25,250 bases of DNA. Origin: Streptomyces sp. NRRL S-337 (GTDB lineage: Bacteria > Actinomycetota > Actinomycetes > Streptomycetales > Streptomycetaceae). Position 1 is the stretch's first letter. The number at the start of each line of letters is the position of its first letter. Location of the stretch: contig NZ_JOIX01000099.1 in assembly GCF_000720175.1 (NCBI RefSeq), positions 1 to 25,250 on the forward strand. Direction: 5' to 3'. Positions 7,467 to 14,671 of the stretch are shown here, in pieces. Below the pieces are notes generated by a model. The model was not told the DNA's origin. It was given only the letters and a program-made list of their open reading frames with translations, and did not search any database. Both the position numbers and the translations under genes were made by a program.

Positions 7467-7496
7467 ATTACAAGTGTGGTGATCCGGGCCAGTCAA
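7467..7496 (-). promoter_or_regulatory. whiB proximal promoter
   Basis: On the minus strand, TTGACT (7491-7496), an 18-nt spacer and TGTAAT (7467-7472) fit a housekeeping-sigma promoter. Transcription would start near 7460, giving a leader of about 65 nt. The local sequence is AT-rich for this genome. Streptomyces whiB is known to have two promoters; this may be the vegetative one. Confidence 0.6.
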
Positions 7497-7815
7497 GCCG
7501 AGATCTGCTATTGAGCCTCTTATTCACTCGGCGGAACCAAGCGGATGCGGAAAGTGTTCAAATCAGTAAAAACCAGGACACTTCCCCGGGCGGGCCCCCC
7601 GGCACGTCCGTGTCATCCATGGAGACGTGCTCAGGCGGCGTTCGCGTTGCACCCCGCGCGCCGAAGCGGGGAAGATCACAGACGGATCACGGGACCGCAA
7701 CGGCGTTTGGAGCAGCGGTTGCCGGTCGATGTCTCCGCGTCCGGGGCTGCACAAACCTTTCTCCGACCGGAGTAACCGGATGCAGTGAAAGATTCGCGGC
7801 AAACCAGACGTCCGG
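7497..7815. other. Upstream control region of whiB, no gene seen
   Basis: About 320 bp of lower-GC DNA between the whiB promoter and the leader-peptide promoter. It contains an AAGTGT/ACACTT inverted repeat near 7553-7583 and GACAC sequences at 7577-7581 (plus) and 7610-7614 (minus); a third lies at 7455-7459, inside the whiB leader. GACAC is the WhiA core motif, but five bases recur by chance. I see no convincing coding frame. Confidence 0.35.
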
Positions 7816-7844
7816 TTGACATTGCGCCGGGAACCCGGTCTCCT
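7816..7844 (+). promoter_or_regulatory. Possible promoter for leader peptide and cysteine dioxygenase
   Basis: TTGACA (7816-7821), a 17-nt spacer and TCTCCT (7839-7844) place the start point at or next to the leader-peptide ATG (7852). The -35 is perfect but the -10 is poor. The spacer contains the inverted repeat CCGGG-AA-CCCGG (7827-7838), ideally placed for a repressor or activator. Confidence 0.45.
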
Positions 7845-7851
7845 TGACCCC

Positions 7852-7938
7852 ATGCCAGTGACTGCCGCGCCCCGACTGACCCGTGCCTACGGGTCGCTCT
7901 GCGCTGCGCAGGCTCGCTGTCGCTGTTCCAGCTGTTGA
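7852..7938 (+). CDS. Cys-rich leader peptide upstream of cysteine dioxygenase
   Basis: A 28-codon frame, ATG to TGA, 159 nt before the cysteine dioxygenase start. It holds four Cys codons (residues 17, 23, 25, 28) and ends CRCSSC just before the stop. Cysteine is among the rarest residues in Streptomyces proteins, so this clustering resembles the cysteine-responsive leader peptides described in mycobacteria. There is no Shine-Dalgarno. The distance to the putative -10 suggests a leaderless ATG, as reported for the mycobacterial examples. I infer that ribosome speed over the Cys codons reports charged tRNA-Cys and alters folding of the downstream RNA. Alternatively, the Cys codons arise by chance from the local repeats of CTGT. 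No translation evidence is available here. Confidence 0.55.
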   Translation: MPVTAAPRLTRAYGSLCAAQARCRCSSC

Positions 7939-8039
7939 TGCCACTGAGCTCCGGCTTCTCCGCTCGCACCACCCCGCAGCGCCCCGCATTTCCCGCCCGC
8001 GCCGCGCACCCCACAGGGACCGCCCGCGCCGGCCGCCCC

Positions 8040-8089
8040 CTCCCCCGGCTACGACGGGGAGGTTCCCCCAGCTCTTCCGCCGAGGAACC
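8040..8089 (+). promoter_or_regulatory. Mutually exclusive hairpins over the cysteine dioxygenase RBS
   Basis: Three stems share bases. A: CTCCCC (8040-8045) with GGGGAG (8056-8061). B: GGGGA (8056-8060) with TCCCC (8064-8068). C: GGTTCC (8061-8066) with GGAACC (8084-8089), which would cover the GAGGA ribosome site (8082-8086). B excludes both A and C, so the RNA could switch between an RBS-open form (B) and an RBS-closed form (A plus C). The stems are only 5-6 bp, and energies were not computed. Confidence 0.4.
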
Positions 8090-8097
8090 CGAAACCG

Positions 8098-8595
8098 ATG
8101 AACAGCGACGTCCAGATCGCCGGCGACCCGCTCGCCGTCCCCCACCTCCTGCCGCCCGTCCCCGCGCACCCGGACACCGTCGCCGGCTTCGTGGGGCTCG
8201 CCCGCACCATCGCCGCGGACCGCGCCGCATGGGCCCCGCTCGTCCGCTACGACGCCACCACCCGCTGGTACCACCGGCTGCGTACCGGGCCCGGCTACGA
8301 GGTGTGGCTGCTGAGCTGGCTCCCCGGCCAGGGCAGCGGACGGCACGACCACGGGCGGTCCTCCGGCGTACTGACCGTCCTGCAGGGCGAGTTGACCGAA
8401 CACGGCGCCGCCGGACCGCGCGCCCTGACCGCCGGCTCCCAGAAGGTCTTCGCCCCCGGCTACGTCCACGAGGTCGTCAACGACTCCCTGACGCCCGCGG
8501 TCAGCCTGCACGTCTACTTCCCCGGTCTGACCGAAATGCCCATGCACGACGCGGCCCACTGCTCCACGGCAGCACGGGAGACCACCGGGGCCTGA
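8098..8595 (+). CDS. Cysteine dioxygenase family protein
   Basis: A 165-residue cupin of the cysteine dioxygenase type I family, which oxidises L-cysteine with O2 to cysteine sulfinate using mononuclear Fe(II). The iron ligands are readable: H83 and H85 in RHDHGRSSGVLTVLQGEL and H124 in GYVHEV. Tyr58 and Arg60 in WYHRL sit where the substrate-binding Tyr and Arg lie in characterised enzymes. Length is slightly short of the mammalian enzyme, as in other bacteria. GAGGA about 11 nt upstream supports the ATG at 8098. The 246 bases before it hold a promoter, a Cys-rich leader peptide and alternative hairpins, suggesting control by cysteine supply. The F420 gene fbiA starts 43 bp downstream and appears to have its own start signals. 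A related thiol dioxygenase substrate cannot be excluded. Confidence 0.88.
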   Translation: MNSDVQIAGDPLAVPHLLPPVPAHPDTVAGFVGLARTIAADRAAWAPLVRYDATTRWYHRLRTGPGYEVWLLSWLPGQGSGRHDHGRSSGVLTVLQGELTEHGAAGPRALTAGSQKVFAPGYVHEVVNDSLTPAVSLHVYFPGLTEMPMHDAAHCSTAARETTGA

Positions 8596-8623
8596 CACCC
8601 GGAGCCGTGGGCCCCCTACGGCT

Positions 8624-8638
8624 GACACACTGTGCGTC
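8624..8638 (+). promoter_or_regulatory. Palindrome and possible -10 abutting the fbiA start
   Basis: GAC-A-CAC-T-GTG-C-GTC is a 15-bp interrupted palindrome ending one base before the fbiA ATG. Within it, CACACT (8626-8631) lies 7 nt from the ATG, where a -10 for a leaderless mRNA would be. No Shine-Dalgarno is present. A protein bound here would block initiation directly. Confidence 0.4.
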
Positions 8639-9595
8639 ATGCGAATCGTGGTTCTGGCCGGCGGTATCGGCGGCGCCCGCTTTCTGCGGGGACTGAAGGC
8701 AGCGGCTCCGGACGCGGACATCACCGTCATCGGCAACACCGGTGACGACATCCACCTGTTCGGCCTGAAGGTGTGTCCCGACCTCGACACCGTGATGTAC
8801 ACGCTCGGCGGCGGCATCAACGAGGAGCAGGGCTGGGGCCGCGCCGACGAGACCTTCCGGGTCAAGGAGGAACTGGCCGCCTACGGCGTCGGCCCCGAGT
8901 GGTTCGGCCTCGGCGACCGGGACTTCGCCACGCACATCGTGCGGACCCAGATGCTGGCCGCCGGCTACCCGCTCAGCGCCGTCACCGAAGCGCTGTGCGC
9001 GCGCTGGCAGCCCGGCGTGCGGCTGCTGCCGATGTCCGACGACCGGGTCGAGACCCACGTCGCGATCGAGGAGGACGGCGAACAGCGGGCCGTGCACTTC
9101 CAGGAGTACTGGGTGCGACTGCGCGCCTCGGTGGACGCGCGGGCCGTCGTCCCGGTCGGCGCCGAGCAGGCCAAGCCCGCCCCCGGCGTCCTGGAGGCCC
9201 TCGGGGACGCCGACGTCATCCTCTTCCCGCCGTCCAACCCCGTCGTCAGCGTCGGCACCATCCTCGCCGTGCCCGGGATCCGCGAGGCGATCGCGGACGC
9301 CGGGGTGCCGGTGGTCGGGCTCTCGCCGATCGTCGGGGACGCGCCGGTGCGCGGTATGGCGGACAAGGTGCTGGCGGCGGTCGGCGTGGAGTCCACCGCG
9401 TCGGCGGTCGCCCGGCACTACGGTTCGGGGCTGCTCGACGGCTGGCTGGTCGACTCCGTCGACGCCGGCGCGGTGGCCGAGGTCGAGGCGGCCGGGATCC
9501 GCTGCCGGGCCGTACCGCTGATGATGACCGACCTGGACGCCACGGCCGCGATGGCGCGCGAGGCGCTCGCGCTGGCCGAAGAGGTCCGGGCGTGA
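8639..9595 (+). CDS. fbiA: Phospholactate/PEP transferase of F420 synthesis (CofD/FbiA)
   Basis: A 318-residue CofD/FbiA protein. It moves the phosphoenolpyruvyl (or phospholactyl) group from an activated guanosine diphosphate donor onto the deazaflavin FO, giving dehydro-F420-0 (or F420-0). The N-terminus [14 protein letters not shown] (about 6-19) is the family nucleotide-binding loop, followed by the conserved [24 protein letters not shown] (about 32-55) and the [15 protein letters not shown] segment (about 196-210). Length is typical. The ATG at 8639 is favoured because the conserved strand begins immediately; no ribosome site is seen, suggesting leaderless translation. The stop overlaps the fbiB start by 4 nt (GTGA), so the two are coupled and make consecutive pathway enzymes in the cytoplasm. 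The whiB-fbiA-fbiB order matches that recalled for mycobacteria. Confidence 0.95.
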   Translation: MRIVVLAGGIGGARFLRGLKAAAPDADITVIGNTGDDIHLFGLKVCPDLDTVMYTLGGGINEEQGWGRADETFRVKEELAAYGVGPEWFGLGDRDFATHIVRTQMLAAGYPLSAVTEALCARWQPGVRLLPMSDDRVETHVAIEEDGEQRAVHFQEYWVRLRASVDARAVVPVGAEQAKPAPGVLEALGDADVILFPPSNPVVSVGTILAVPGIREAIADAGVPVVGLSPIVGDAPVRGMADKVLAAVGVESTASAVARHYGSGLLDGWLVDSVDAGAVAEVEAAGIRCRAVPLMMTDLDATAAMAREALALAEEVRA

Positions 9596-10917
9596 CCGGC
9601 GACGCCGACGTACCGGCGTACCGGGTCCGGGCGCTGCCCGGGATCCCCGAGGTGCGGCCCGGCGACGACCTGGTGAAGCTGATCGCGGCCGCGGCGACCG
9701 CCGACGGCACGTGCCAACTCGCCGACGGCGACGTGCTGTTGGTGACGTCGAAGATCGTCAGCAAGGCCGAGGGGCGGATCGTCGAGGCCACCGACCGGGA
9801 GGCGGCGATCGACCGGGAGACGGTGCGGCTGGTCGCCCGCCGCGGCCCGCTGCGGATCGTCGAGAACCGGCAGGGCCTGGTGATGGCCGCGGCCGGCGTC
9901 GACGCCTCCAACACCCCGGCCGGCACGGTCCTGTTGCTGCCGGAGGACCCGGACCGCTCGGCGCGCGCCCTGCGGGACGGACTGCGCACCGAACTCGGCG
10001 TGGACGTCGGCGTCGTCATCAGCGACACCTTCGGGCGCCCCTGGCGCAGCGGTCTGACCGACGTCGCCATCGGGGCGGCCGGGGTGCGGGTGCTGGACGA
10101 TCTGCGCGGCGGCACGGACGCGAACGGCAATCCGCTCAGCGCGACCGTGGTGGCCACCGCGGACGAACTGGCCGCGGCGGGCGACCTGGTGAAGGGCAAG
10201 GCGGCCGGGCTGCCGGTCGCCGTGGTGCGCGGACTGGGGCACGTCGTCGAGGAGACCGGTGACGGGGCGCGGGCGATGGTGCGCGGCGCCGCGGGCGACA
10301 TGTTCCGGCTGGGCACCTCCGAGGCCGTACGCGAGGCGGTGACGCTACGGCGTACGGTGCGGGACTTCACGGACGAGCCGGTCGACCCGGGCGCGGTGCG
10401 GCGCGCGGTGGCCGCGGCGGTCACCGCCCCGGCGCCGCACCACACCACGCCCTGGCGGTTCGTGCTGCTGGAGTCCGCAACGGCGCGGGAGCGGCTGCTG
10501 GACGCGATGCGCAACGCCTGGATCGCGGATCTGCGCGGCGACGGCAAATCGGAGGAGTCCATCGCCAAACGGGTGCGGCGCGGCGATGTGCTGCGCAACG
10601 CGCCGTATCTGGCGGTGCCGTGCATGGTGCTGGACGGCGCGCACACCTATCCGGACGCGCGGCGCAACGCGGCGGAGCGGGAGATGTTCGTCGTCGCCCA
10701 CGGGGCGGGCATCCAGAACTTCCTGGTGGCGCTGGCGGGCGAGCAGCTGGGGTCCGCCTGGATCTCCTCGACGATGTTCTGCCGGGACGTCGTACGGGAG
10801 GTCCTCGGCCTGCCCGGCGACTGGGAACCGATGGGGGCGGTCGCCATCGGCCGTCCGGCCGGGGCGTCGCGCCCGCGGGCGGCACGCGACGCGGACGACT
10901 TCGTGGTGGTGCGCTGA
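9592..10917 (+). CDS. fbiB: F420-0:glutamate ligase / FMN reductase (FbiB)
   Basis: A 441-residue two-domain protein. Residues 1 to about 245 form the F420:gamma-glutamyl ligase (CofE-like), with [35 protein letters not shown] and [12 protein letters not shown] motifs. Residues from about 250 to 441 form a nitroreductase-fold FMN domain, with [14 protein letters not shown] near its start and the [19 protein letters not shown] helix. In mycobacteria this arrangement adds the poly-gamma-glutamate tail using GTP and reduces dehydro-F420-0 with FMN. The GTG at 9592 overlaps the fbiA stop. The frame is open further upstream to 8773, but that part runs antisense-like through fbiA in another frame and has no family similarity. 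The gene converges with the DNA glycosylase, with a shared hairpin in the 38-bp gap. Confidence 0.94.
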   Translation: MTGDADVPAYRVRALPGIPEVRPGDDLVKLIAAAATADGTCQLADGDVLLVTSKIVSKAEGRIVEATDREAAIDRETVRLVARRGPLRIVENRQGLVMAAAGVDASNTPAGTVLLLPEDPDRSARALRDGLRTELGVDVGVVISDTFGRPWRSGLTDVAIGAAGVRVLDDLRGGTDANGNPLSATVVATADELAAAGDLVKGKAAGLPVAVVRGLGHVVEETGDGARAMVRGAAGDMFRLGTSEAVREAVTLRRTVRDFTDEPVDPGAVRRAVAAAVTAPAPHHTTPWRFVLLESATARERLLDAMRNAWIADLRGDGKSEESIAKRVRRGDVLRNAPYLAVPCMVLDGAHTYPDARRNAAEREMFVVAHGAGIQNFLVALAGEQLGSAWISSTMFCRDVVREVLGLPGDWEPMGAVAIGRPAGASRPRAARDADDFVVVR

Positions 10918-10958
10918 GGCGAGGGTGCCCGCGGGGCGGACCCGCCGGCCCGGCCTCA
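10915..10958. terminator. Bidirectional terminator between fbiB and the DNA glycosylase
   Basis: TGAGGC (10915-10920) pairs with GCCTCA (10953-10958), so the two stop codons sit in the same outer stem. Inside, GCGGG (10931-10935) pairs with CCCGC (10941-10945) around a 5-nt loop. Placement between convergent genes supports a shared terminator. Confidence 0.5.
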
Positions 10959-11861
10959 GAGGCGGGCGATGTCGCCGACCGGGAATCGGGGGGCGCGGCG
11001 CGGCGGGGTGATCCCGGAGAGCAGGATCAGCCGGGCGGCGCGGTGCCGCTGACCGGCGTACGGCGCGAGGAGTTCGAGCATCTCCGCGTCGGTCGTGCCG
11101 CGGCGGCCGGTGAGGGCGTAGCCGATGATCTTCGGGAGGTGCAGATCGCCGACCGTGATCGCGTCCGGTGCGCCCAGGGCGCGCTGCAGCGTCTCCGCGG
11201 CGGTCCACGGGCCGATGCCGGGTATCGCCGTCAGCCGGCGGGTGGCGTCGGCCAGGTCCATCGCCGCGGCCTCCTCCATCCGGCGGGCCACGCGTACGGC
11301 GCGCAGGATCGCGGAGGAGCGCTTGGCGTCCACGCCGGCGCGGTGCCACTCCCAGGAGGGGATCAGCGCCCAGCCGCGCGGATCGGGCATCACCCGCAGC
11401 CGCTCCCAGGGGCCGGGCGCGGGCTCGCCGTGCCGCTGGAGCAGCAGGCGCCAGGCCCGGTACGCCTCGTCGCTGGTGACCTTCTGCTCCAGGATCGAGG
11501 GGATCAGCGATTCCAGGACCAGGCCGGTGCGGGCGAGCCGGACGCCGGGGTGGCGGCGGCGCGCCTCATGGACGATGCGGTGCCGGGCGGTCAGCCGCGC
11601 CGGGTCGTCATCCTCCCCCAGCAGCTGGGGCAGCCGGTCCAGCAGCCACTCGGCGCCGGGGCCCCAGGCTTCGGCCGCCACCTCGCCGCGGGCCGGACGG
11701 GCCGCGACGCACAGCGTGCCGGGGCCCTGGGGCGTACGGCAGGCGCGCCAGATCTCGCCGCCGCGCACCGCGAACGCCGGGTCGCCGGGGCCACGCTGCA
11801 GCACCCCCAGGGTGCGGTGCAGGTCGTACGGGCCGGGCGGGACCCAGGTGCGGGCGGGCAT
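10956..11861 (-). CDS. AlkA-type DNA-3-methyladenine glycosylase
   Basis: A 301-residue protein of the helix-hairpin-helix (HhH-GPD) base-excision superfamily. The core has LESLIPSILEQKVTSDEAYRA (about 116-136), matching the AlkA helix that lines the lesion pocket, the hairpin TAIPGIGPWTAA (211-222) that grips the DNA backbone, and the catalytic aspartate D239 in ITVGDLHLPK. It would remove alkylated purines, leaving an abasic site. The N-terminal 100 residues form a TBP-like domain, as in AlkA. No iron-sulfur Cys cluster is present, so it is not a Nth/MutY type. The ATG at 11861 follows a TAATCT -10 by 6 nt with no ribosome site, so translation is probably leaderless. It is not obviously linked in function to its neighbours. 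Confidence 0.85.
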   Translation of the reverse strand: MPARTWVPPGPYDLHRTLGVLQRGPGDPAFAVRGGEIWRACRTPQGPGTLCVAARPARGEVAAEAWGPGAEWLLDRLPQLLGEDDDPARLTARHRIVHEARRRHPGVRLARTGLVLESLIPSILEQKVTSDEAYRAWRLLLQRHGEPAPGPWERLRVMPDPRGWALIPSWEWHRAGVDAKRSSAILRAVRVARRMEEAAAMDLADATRRLTAIPGIGPWTAAETLQRALGAPDAITVGDLHLPKIIGYALTGRRGTTDAEMLELLAPYAGQRHRAARLILLSGITPPRRAPRFPVGDIARL

Positions 11862-11867
11862 GCGGCC

Positions 11868-11873
11868 AGATTA
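11868..11873 (-). promoter_or_regulatory. -10 element for the DNA glycosylase (leaderless)
   Basis: Minus-strand TAATCT lies 6 nt before the ATG at 11861 and fits TANNNT well. The geometry predicts transcription starting at the start codon. Confidence 0.55.
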
Positions 11874-11913
11874 GGCGATGGGACCGACAGCGGGCGGGGT
11901 GCGGGGTCCGGGC

Positions 11914-12996
11914 CTACTGGTCGGACGAGAACCGCAGCGACCCGGCCGGGATCTCCGCGTCGCACCAGATGCGGATGCCGTCGCGGAGTTCGTTGTCGGC
12001 GCCGATGCGGGCTCCGTCGCCGATGACCGCGCCGTCGAGCACCGTACGGGCGCCGATGCGGGCGCCCGCGCCGATCAGGGAGTCGCGGATCACGGCGCCG
12101 GGTTCGACGACCGCGCCCTCCAGGACGGCGCTGCCGTCGAGCTCGGCCCCGGCGCCGATGACGGTGCGCGGGCCGACGACCGTACCGCCGGTGAGCTTGG
12201 CGTCCGGGGCGACCTCGGCCGTCTCCAGGACCAGGCGGTCGCCGCGGCGGCCGGGCACCGCCGGGGAGGGGGCGCGGCCCAGGACGAGGTCTGCGGAGCC
12301 GCGGACGAAGGCCTGCGGGGTGCCGAGGTCCAGCCAGTACGTGGAGTCGACCATGCCCTGGAGGTGTGCGCCGTCGGCGAGCAGCCCGGGGAAGGTCTCG
12401 CGTTCGACGGAGACCGGGCGGCCGGCCGGGATGGTGTCGATGACCGACCGGTTGAAGACGTAGGCGCCGGCGTTGATCTGGTCGGTGACGATCTCCTCGG
12501 GCGTCTGCGGCTTCTCCAGGAAGGCGGTGACCCGTCCGGTGGTGTCGGTGGGGACGAGACCGAAGGCGCGCGGGTCCTCGACCCGGGTGAGGTGCAGGGA
12601 GACGTCGGCGCCGGAGGTGCGGTGGGTGTCGACCAGGGCCTTGATGTCCAGGCCGGTGAGGATGTCTCCGTTGAAGATCAGGACCGGGTCGCCGGGGGCG
12701 GAGTGCAGCCGTTCGGCGACGTTGCGGATGGCGCCGCCGGTGCCCAGCGGCTCCCGCTCGGTGACGTACTCCAGGTGCAGCCCGAGTGCCGAACCGTCGC
12801 CGAAATATGGCTCGAACACCTCGGCGAGGTAGGAGGTGGCCAGGACGATGTGCTCGACGCCGGCGGCCCGGGCGCGGGCCAGCTGGTGGGTGAGGAACGG
12901 CACACCGGCCGCCGGGACCATGGGCTTGGGCGTGTGCACCGTCAGCGGCCGCAGCCGGGTGCCCTTGCCGCCGACCAGGAGGATCGCTTCTGTCAC
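11914..12996 (-). CDS. manB: Mannose-1-phosphate guanylyltransferase-like nucleotidyltransferase
   Basis: A 360-residue sugar-nucleotidyltransferase. The N-terminal Rossmann-like domain (about 1-235) carries the signature LLVGGKGTRLRPLT (6-19) with TPKPM just after it, FNGDILTG for the metal-binding Asp, and FLEKP and INAGAYVFN for sugar contacts. The C-terminal part (about 250-350) is a left-handed beta-helix of hexapeptide repeats (GGTVVGPRTVIGAGAEL and similar). Members in this neighbourhood (mycobacterial Rv3264c) are called ManB and make GDP-mannose; nucleotide specificity cannot be read with certainty and a dTDP- or UDP-sugar enzyme is possible. The GTG at 12996 starts immediately before the conserved strand. 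Upstream lie a TACACT -10 and a set of direct repeats. The product would feed the nearby glycosyltransferases. Confidence 0.85.
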   Translation of the reverse strand: MTEAILLVGGKGTRLRPLTVHTPKPMVPAAGVPFLTHQLARARAAGVEHIVLATSYLAEVFEPYFGDGSALGLHLEYVTEREPLGTGGAIRNVAERLHSAPGDPVLIFNGDILTGLDIKALVDTHRTSGADVSLHLTRVEDPRAFGLVPTDTTGRVTAFLEKPQTPEEIVTDQINAGAYVFNRSVIDTIPAGRPVSVERETFPGLLADGAHLQGMVDSTYWLDLGTPQAFVRGSADLVLGRAPSPAVPGRRGDRLVLETAEVAPDAKLTGGTVVGPRTVIGAGAELDGSAVLEGAVVEPGAVIRDSLIGAGARIGARTVLDGAVIGDGARIGADNELRDGIRIWCDAEIPAGSLRFSSDQ

Positions 12997-13039
12997 CTGT
13001 CGTCTCTGCTTCCTGCTGGGGTCGGCCGGTCGGCGGACC

Positions 13040-13045
13040 AGTGTA
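13040..13045 (-). promoter_or_regulatory. Possible -10 for manB
   Basis: Minus-strand TACACT is a good TANNNT match 43 nt before the GTG at 12996. No clear -35 is present, and the repeats at 13102-13149 lie upstream of it. Confidence 0.4.
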
Positions 13046-13101
13046 GGCAGACGGGCCCCCGGCCGGCCCCGGCGGAGGGCCGGGCCCGGCCAGGGGCGAA
13101 C

Positions 13102-13149
13102 GCCGTGGTCGCCACGTCGTGGTCCCCGTCGTGGGCCCAAGTCGTGGTC
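13102..13149. repeat. Four GTCGTGGTC-like direct repeats upstream of manB
   Basis: Nine-base units begin at 13102 (GCCGTGGTC), 13116 (GTCGTGGTC), 13128 (GTCGTGGGC) and 13141 (GTCGTGGTC), spaced 12-14 nt. They lie between the amidase stop and the manB start, roughly one helical turn apart, which suits cooperative binding by a regulator. No known site is recognised. Confidence 0.55.
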
Positions 13150-13198
13150 GCTAAGACGTGTCTGCCGCAGGAACGGTTCAGTGGTGCCCGGTACCCGG

Positions 13199-14551
13199 TC
13201 AGCGCCCCTGGAGTTGTGCGGCGGCGAGCCGGGTGGCGGCGAGTTTGTTGTAGAGGTGGTTGCCGGGGCAGTCGGTGGTGAAGCCGTCGCGGTGGCCGGA
13301 GATGACGTGCAGCGGGACCTTCGTTCCCTTGGGGTAGCGGTTGCCGCCGGTGGAGACCATCTGGGTGGTGGCGCGCGGATCGGCGTGGGACAGGCCGAGC
13401 TTCCAGGCCGTCAGGTGGGCGACCGCGTCGACGGCGGGCTTGGGCGGTTCGGTGTCGGTGTAGGTGCCGAGGACGGCGATGCCGGTGGAGTCGTTGTTGA
13501 AGCCGAGGGTGTGGGCGCCCATGACGGGCTTGGCGACGCCGCCGGCGCGGCCCTCGTAGACCGTTCCGCACTTGTCGATGAGGAAGTTGTAGCCGATGTC
13601 CCGCCAGTGGTTGCTCTTGACGTGGAAGCGGTACATGGCGCGGATCAGCTTGGGGGCCTGTGCGCAGGTGTAGTTGTTGCCGGAGCCGCTGTGGTGGACG
13701 AAGGCGGCGCGCACCGCGTGGGTGTAGAGGAAGGACTTCTCGCGCAGTTTCTCGTTGGCGCCCCAGCCAGCCCGGGTGACGATGCGGGGGCGCGGTCCGA
13801 CGTAGGTGGGGCCCGCGGGCCGGCCGCCGCCGGCGGCGGCGAGGTCGGCCTGGGACGCGGCGCGGTCGAGGGCGGGGATCTCTGTGGCGCCGACCGGGGC
13901 GAGGGCGGCGTTGGCGGCGGAGGCCGCGGTGGCGTCGGGGCCGAGCGGGGTCGGCGGGCCCTGCATGCTGCGGCGGGCGGGCGGTGCGCTGCCGGGGTCG
14001 ACGAGTTCGAGGCGCAGTCCGCGCGGGACGGCGACCGGTGCGCGGTTGCGGGTCTGCGGGGTGATGCGCAGCTGGACGGCGTCGGAGTCGCCGACCCACA
14101 GGGGCGCGGTGCTGCCGCGGACGTCGCTGTCGTGGCGTTCGGCGGCGTCGAGGTCGGGGGCGTCGTCGTTGTGGGTCTGGACGTCCTGCCAGCCGGTCCA
14201 GGCGCCGGTGCGGGCGGCGCGGGTGCGGACCTGGACCCGGCCGTGGAGTGCGGCGCCGGCGTCGTCCCAGACGACGCCGAGCAGGGAGAACGGCCGTACG
14301 CTGCGGGCCGGCAGGCCGAGGGCGCGGGGCGCCGGCGCGGCGGCGGTGTCGCGGTCGGTGGGGCGGGGCGCGCCGGTGCCGAGGGCCGAGACCGGCAGGG
14401 ACTGGGTGCTGCCCGGGAGGTCGGCGGTGCGCGCCGCGGCGGGGCCGGGTGGCCGGCCGGCGGCACCGGCGTCCGGCGCGAAGGGCAGGGCGAGGGCGGC
14501 GGTGCATGCCGCGCCGAGACAGCTCGCGAGGAAGGGGCGCATGGACAGCAT
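13199..14551 (-). CDS. Secreted PGRP-type N-acetylmuramoyl-L-alanine amidase
   Basis: A 450-residue exported protein. A signal peptide (MRPFLASCLGAACTAALAL from residue 4) ends near an Ala-rich cleavage region. A middle Ala/Pro-rich domain (about 40-245) is followed by an amidase_2/PGRP domain (about 252-445). In it the zinc ligands appear as FVHHSG (H286/H287), H420 in SGHRDG and C428 in DCPGN, and Tyr321 in IGYNFLI matches the catalytic Tyr of T7 lysozyme-like amidases. It probably cleaves the bond between muramic acid and L-Ala in peptidoglycan, or binds it. The start is uncertain: in-frame ATG 14542, ATG 14551 and GTG 14560 all keep the signal peptide, and none has a clear ribosome site. 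It is upstream of manB on the same strand, with 202 bp between. Confidence 0.85.
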   Translation of the reverse strand: MLSMRPFLASCLGAACTAALALPFAPDAGAAGRPPGPAAARTADLPGSTQSLPVSALGTGAPRPTDRDTAAAPAPRALGLPARSVRPFSLLGVVWDDAGAALHGRVQVRTRAARTGAWTGWQDVQTHNDDAPDLDAAERHDSDVRGSTAPLWVGDSDAVQLRITPQTRNRAPVAVPRGLRLELVDPGSAPPARRSMQGPPTPLGPDATAASAANAALAPVGATEIPALDRAASQADLAAAGGGRPAGPTYVGPRPRIVTRAGWGANEKLREKSFLYTHAVRAAFVHHSGSGNNYTCAQAPKLIRAMYRFHVKSNHWRDIGYNFLIDKCGTVYEGRAGGVAKPVMGAHTLGFNNDSTGIAVLGTYTDTEPPKPAVDAVAHLTAWKLGLSHADPRATTQMVSTGGNRYPKGTKVPLHVISGHRDGFTTDCPGNHLYNKLAATRLAAAQLQGR

Positions 14552-14658
14552 CGTGAACACGGGCGGAGGCAACGCGCCAACGGTGACCTGACGGGGCATC
14601 GGCCGATCCGGTGGCCCGGGCCGGCCGGGCCCGACCCGCCGTCAGCGGCCGCCGCGCG

Positions 14659-14664
14659 TACCCT
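14659..14664 (+). promoter_or_regulatory. -10 element for the TIGR03089 gene (leaderless)
   Basis: TACCCT ends exactly 7 nt before the ATG at 14672, with no Shine-Dalgarno in the gap. This predicts a leaderless transcript. Confidence 0.55.
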
Positions 14665-14671
14665 GGCCGCG

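Noticed and set aside
7395..7500. BldD-type operator upstream of whiB
   Set aside because: TCAC and GTAA half-sites occur but with 6- or 7-nt spacing rather than the 5 nt of the consensus I recall, so I could not support a specific site.
8773..9591. Upstream extension of fbiB through fbiA in another frame
   Set aside because: It is Arg-rich shadow sequence; the GTG at 9592 with GTGA overlap and the ligase motif right after it define the start.
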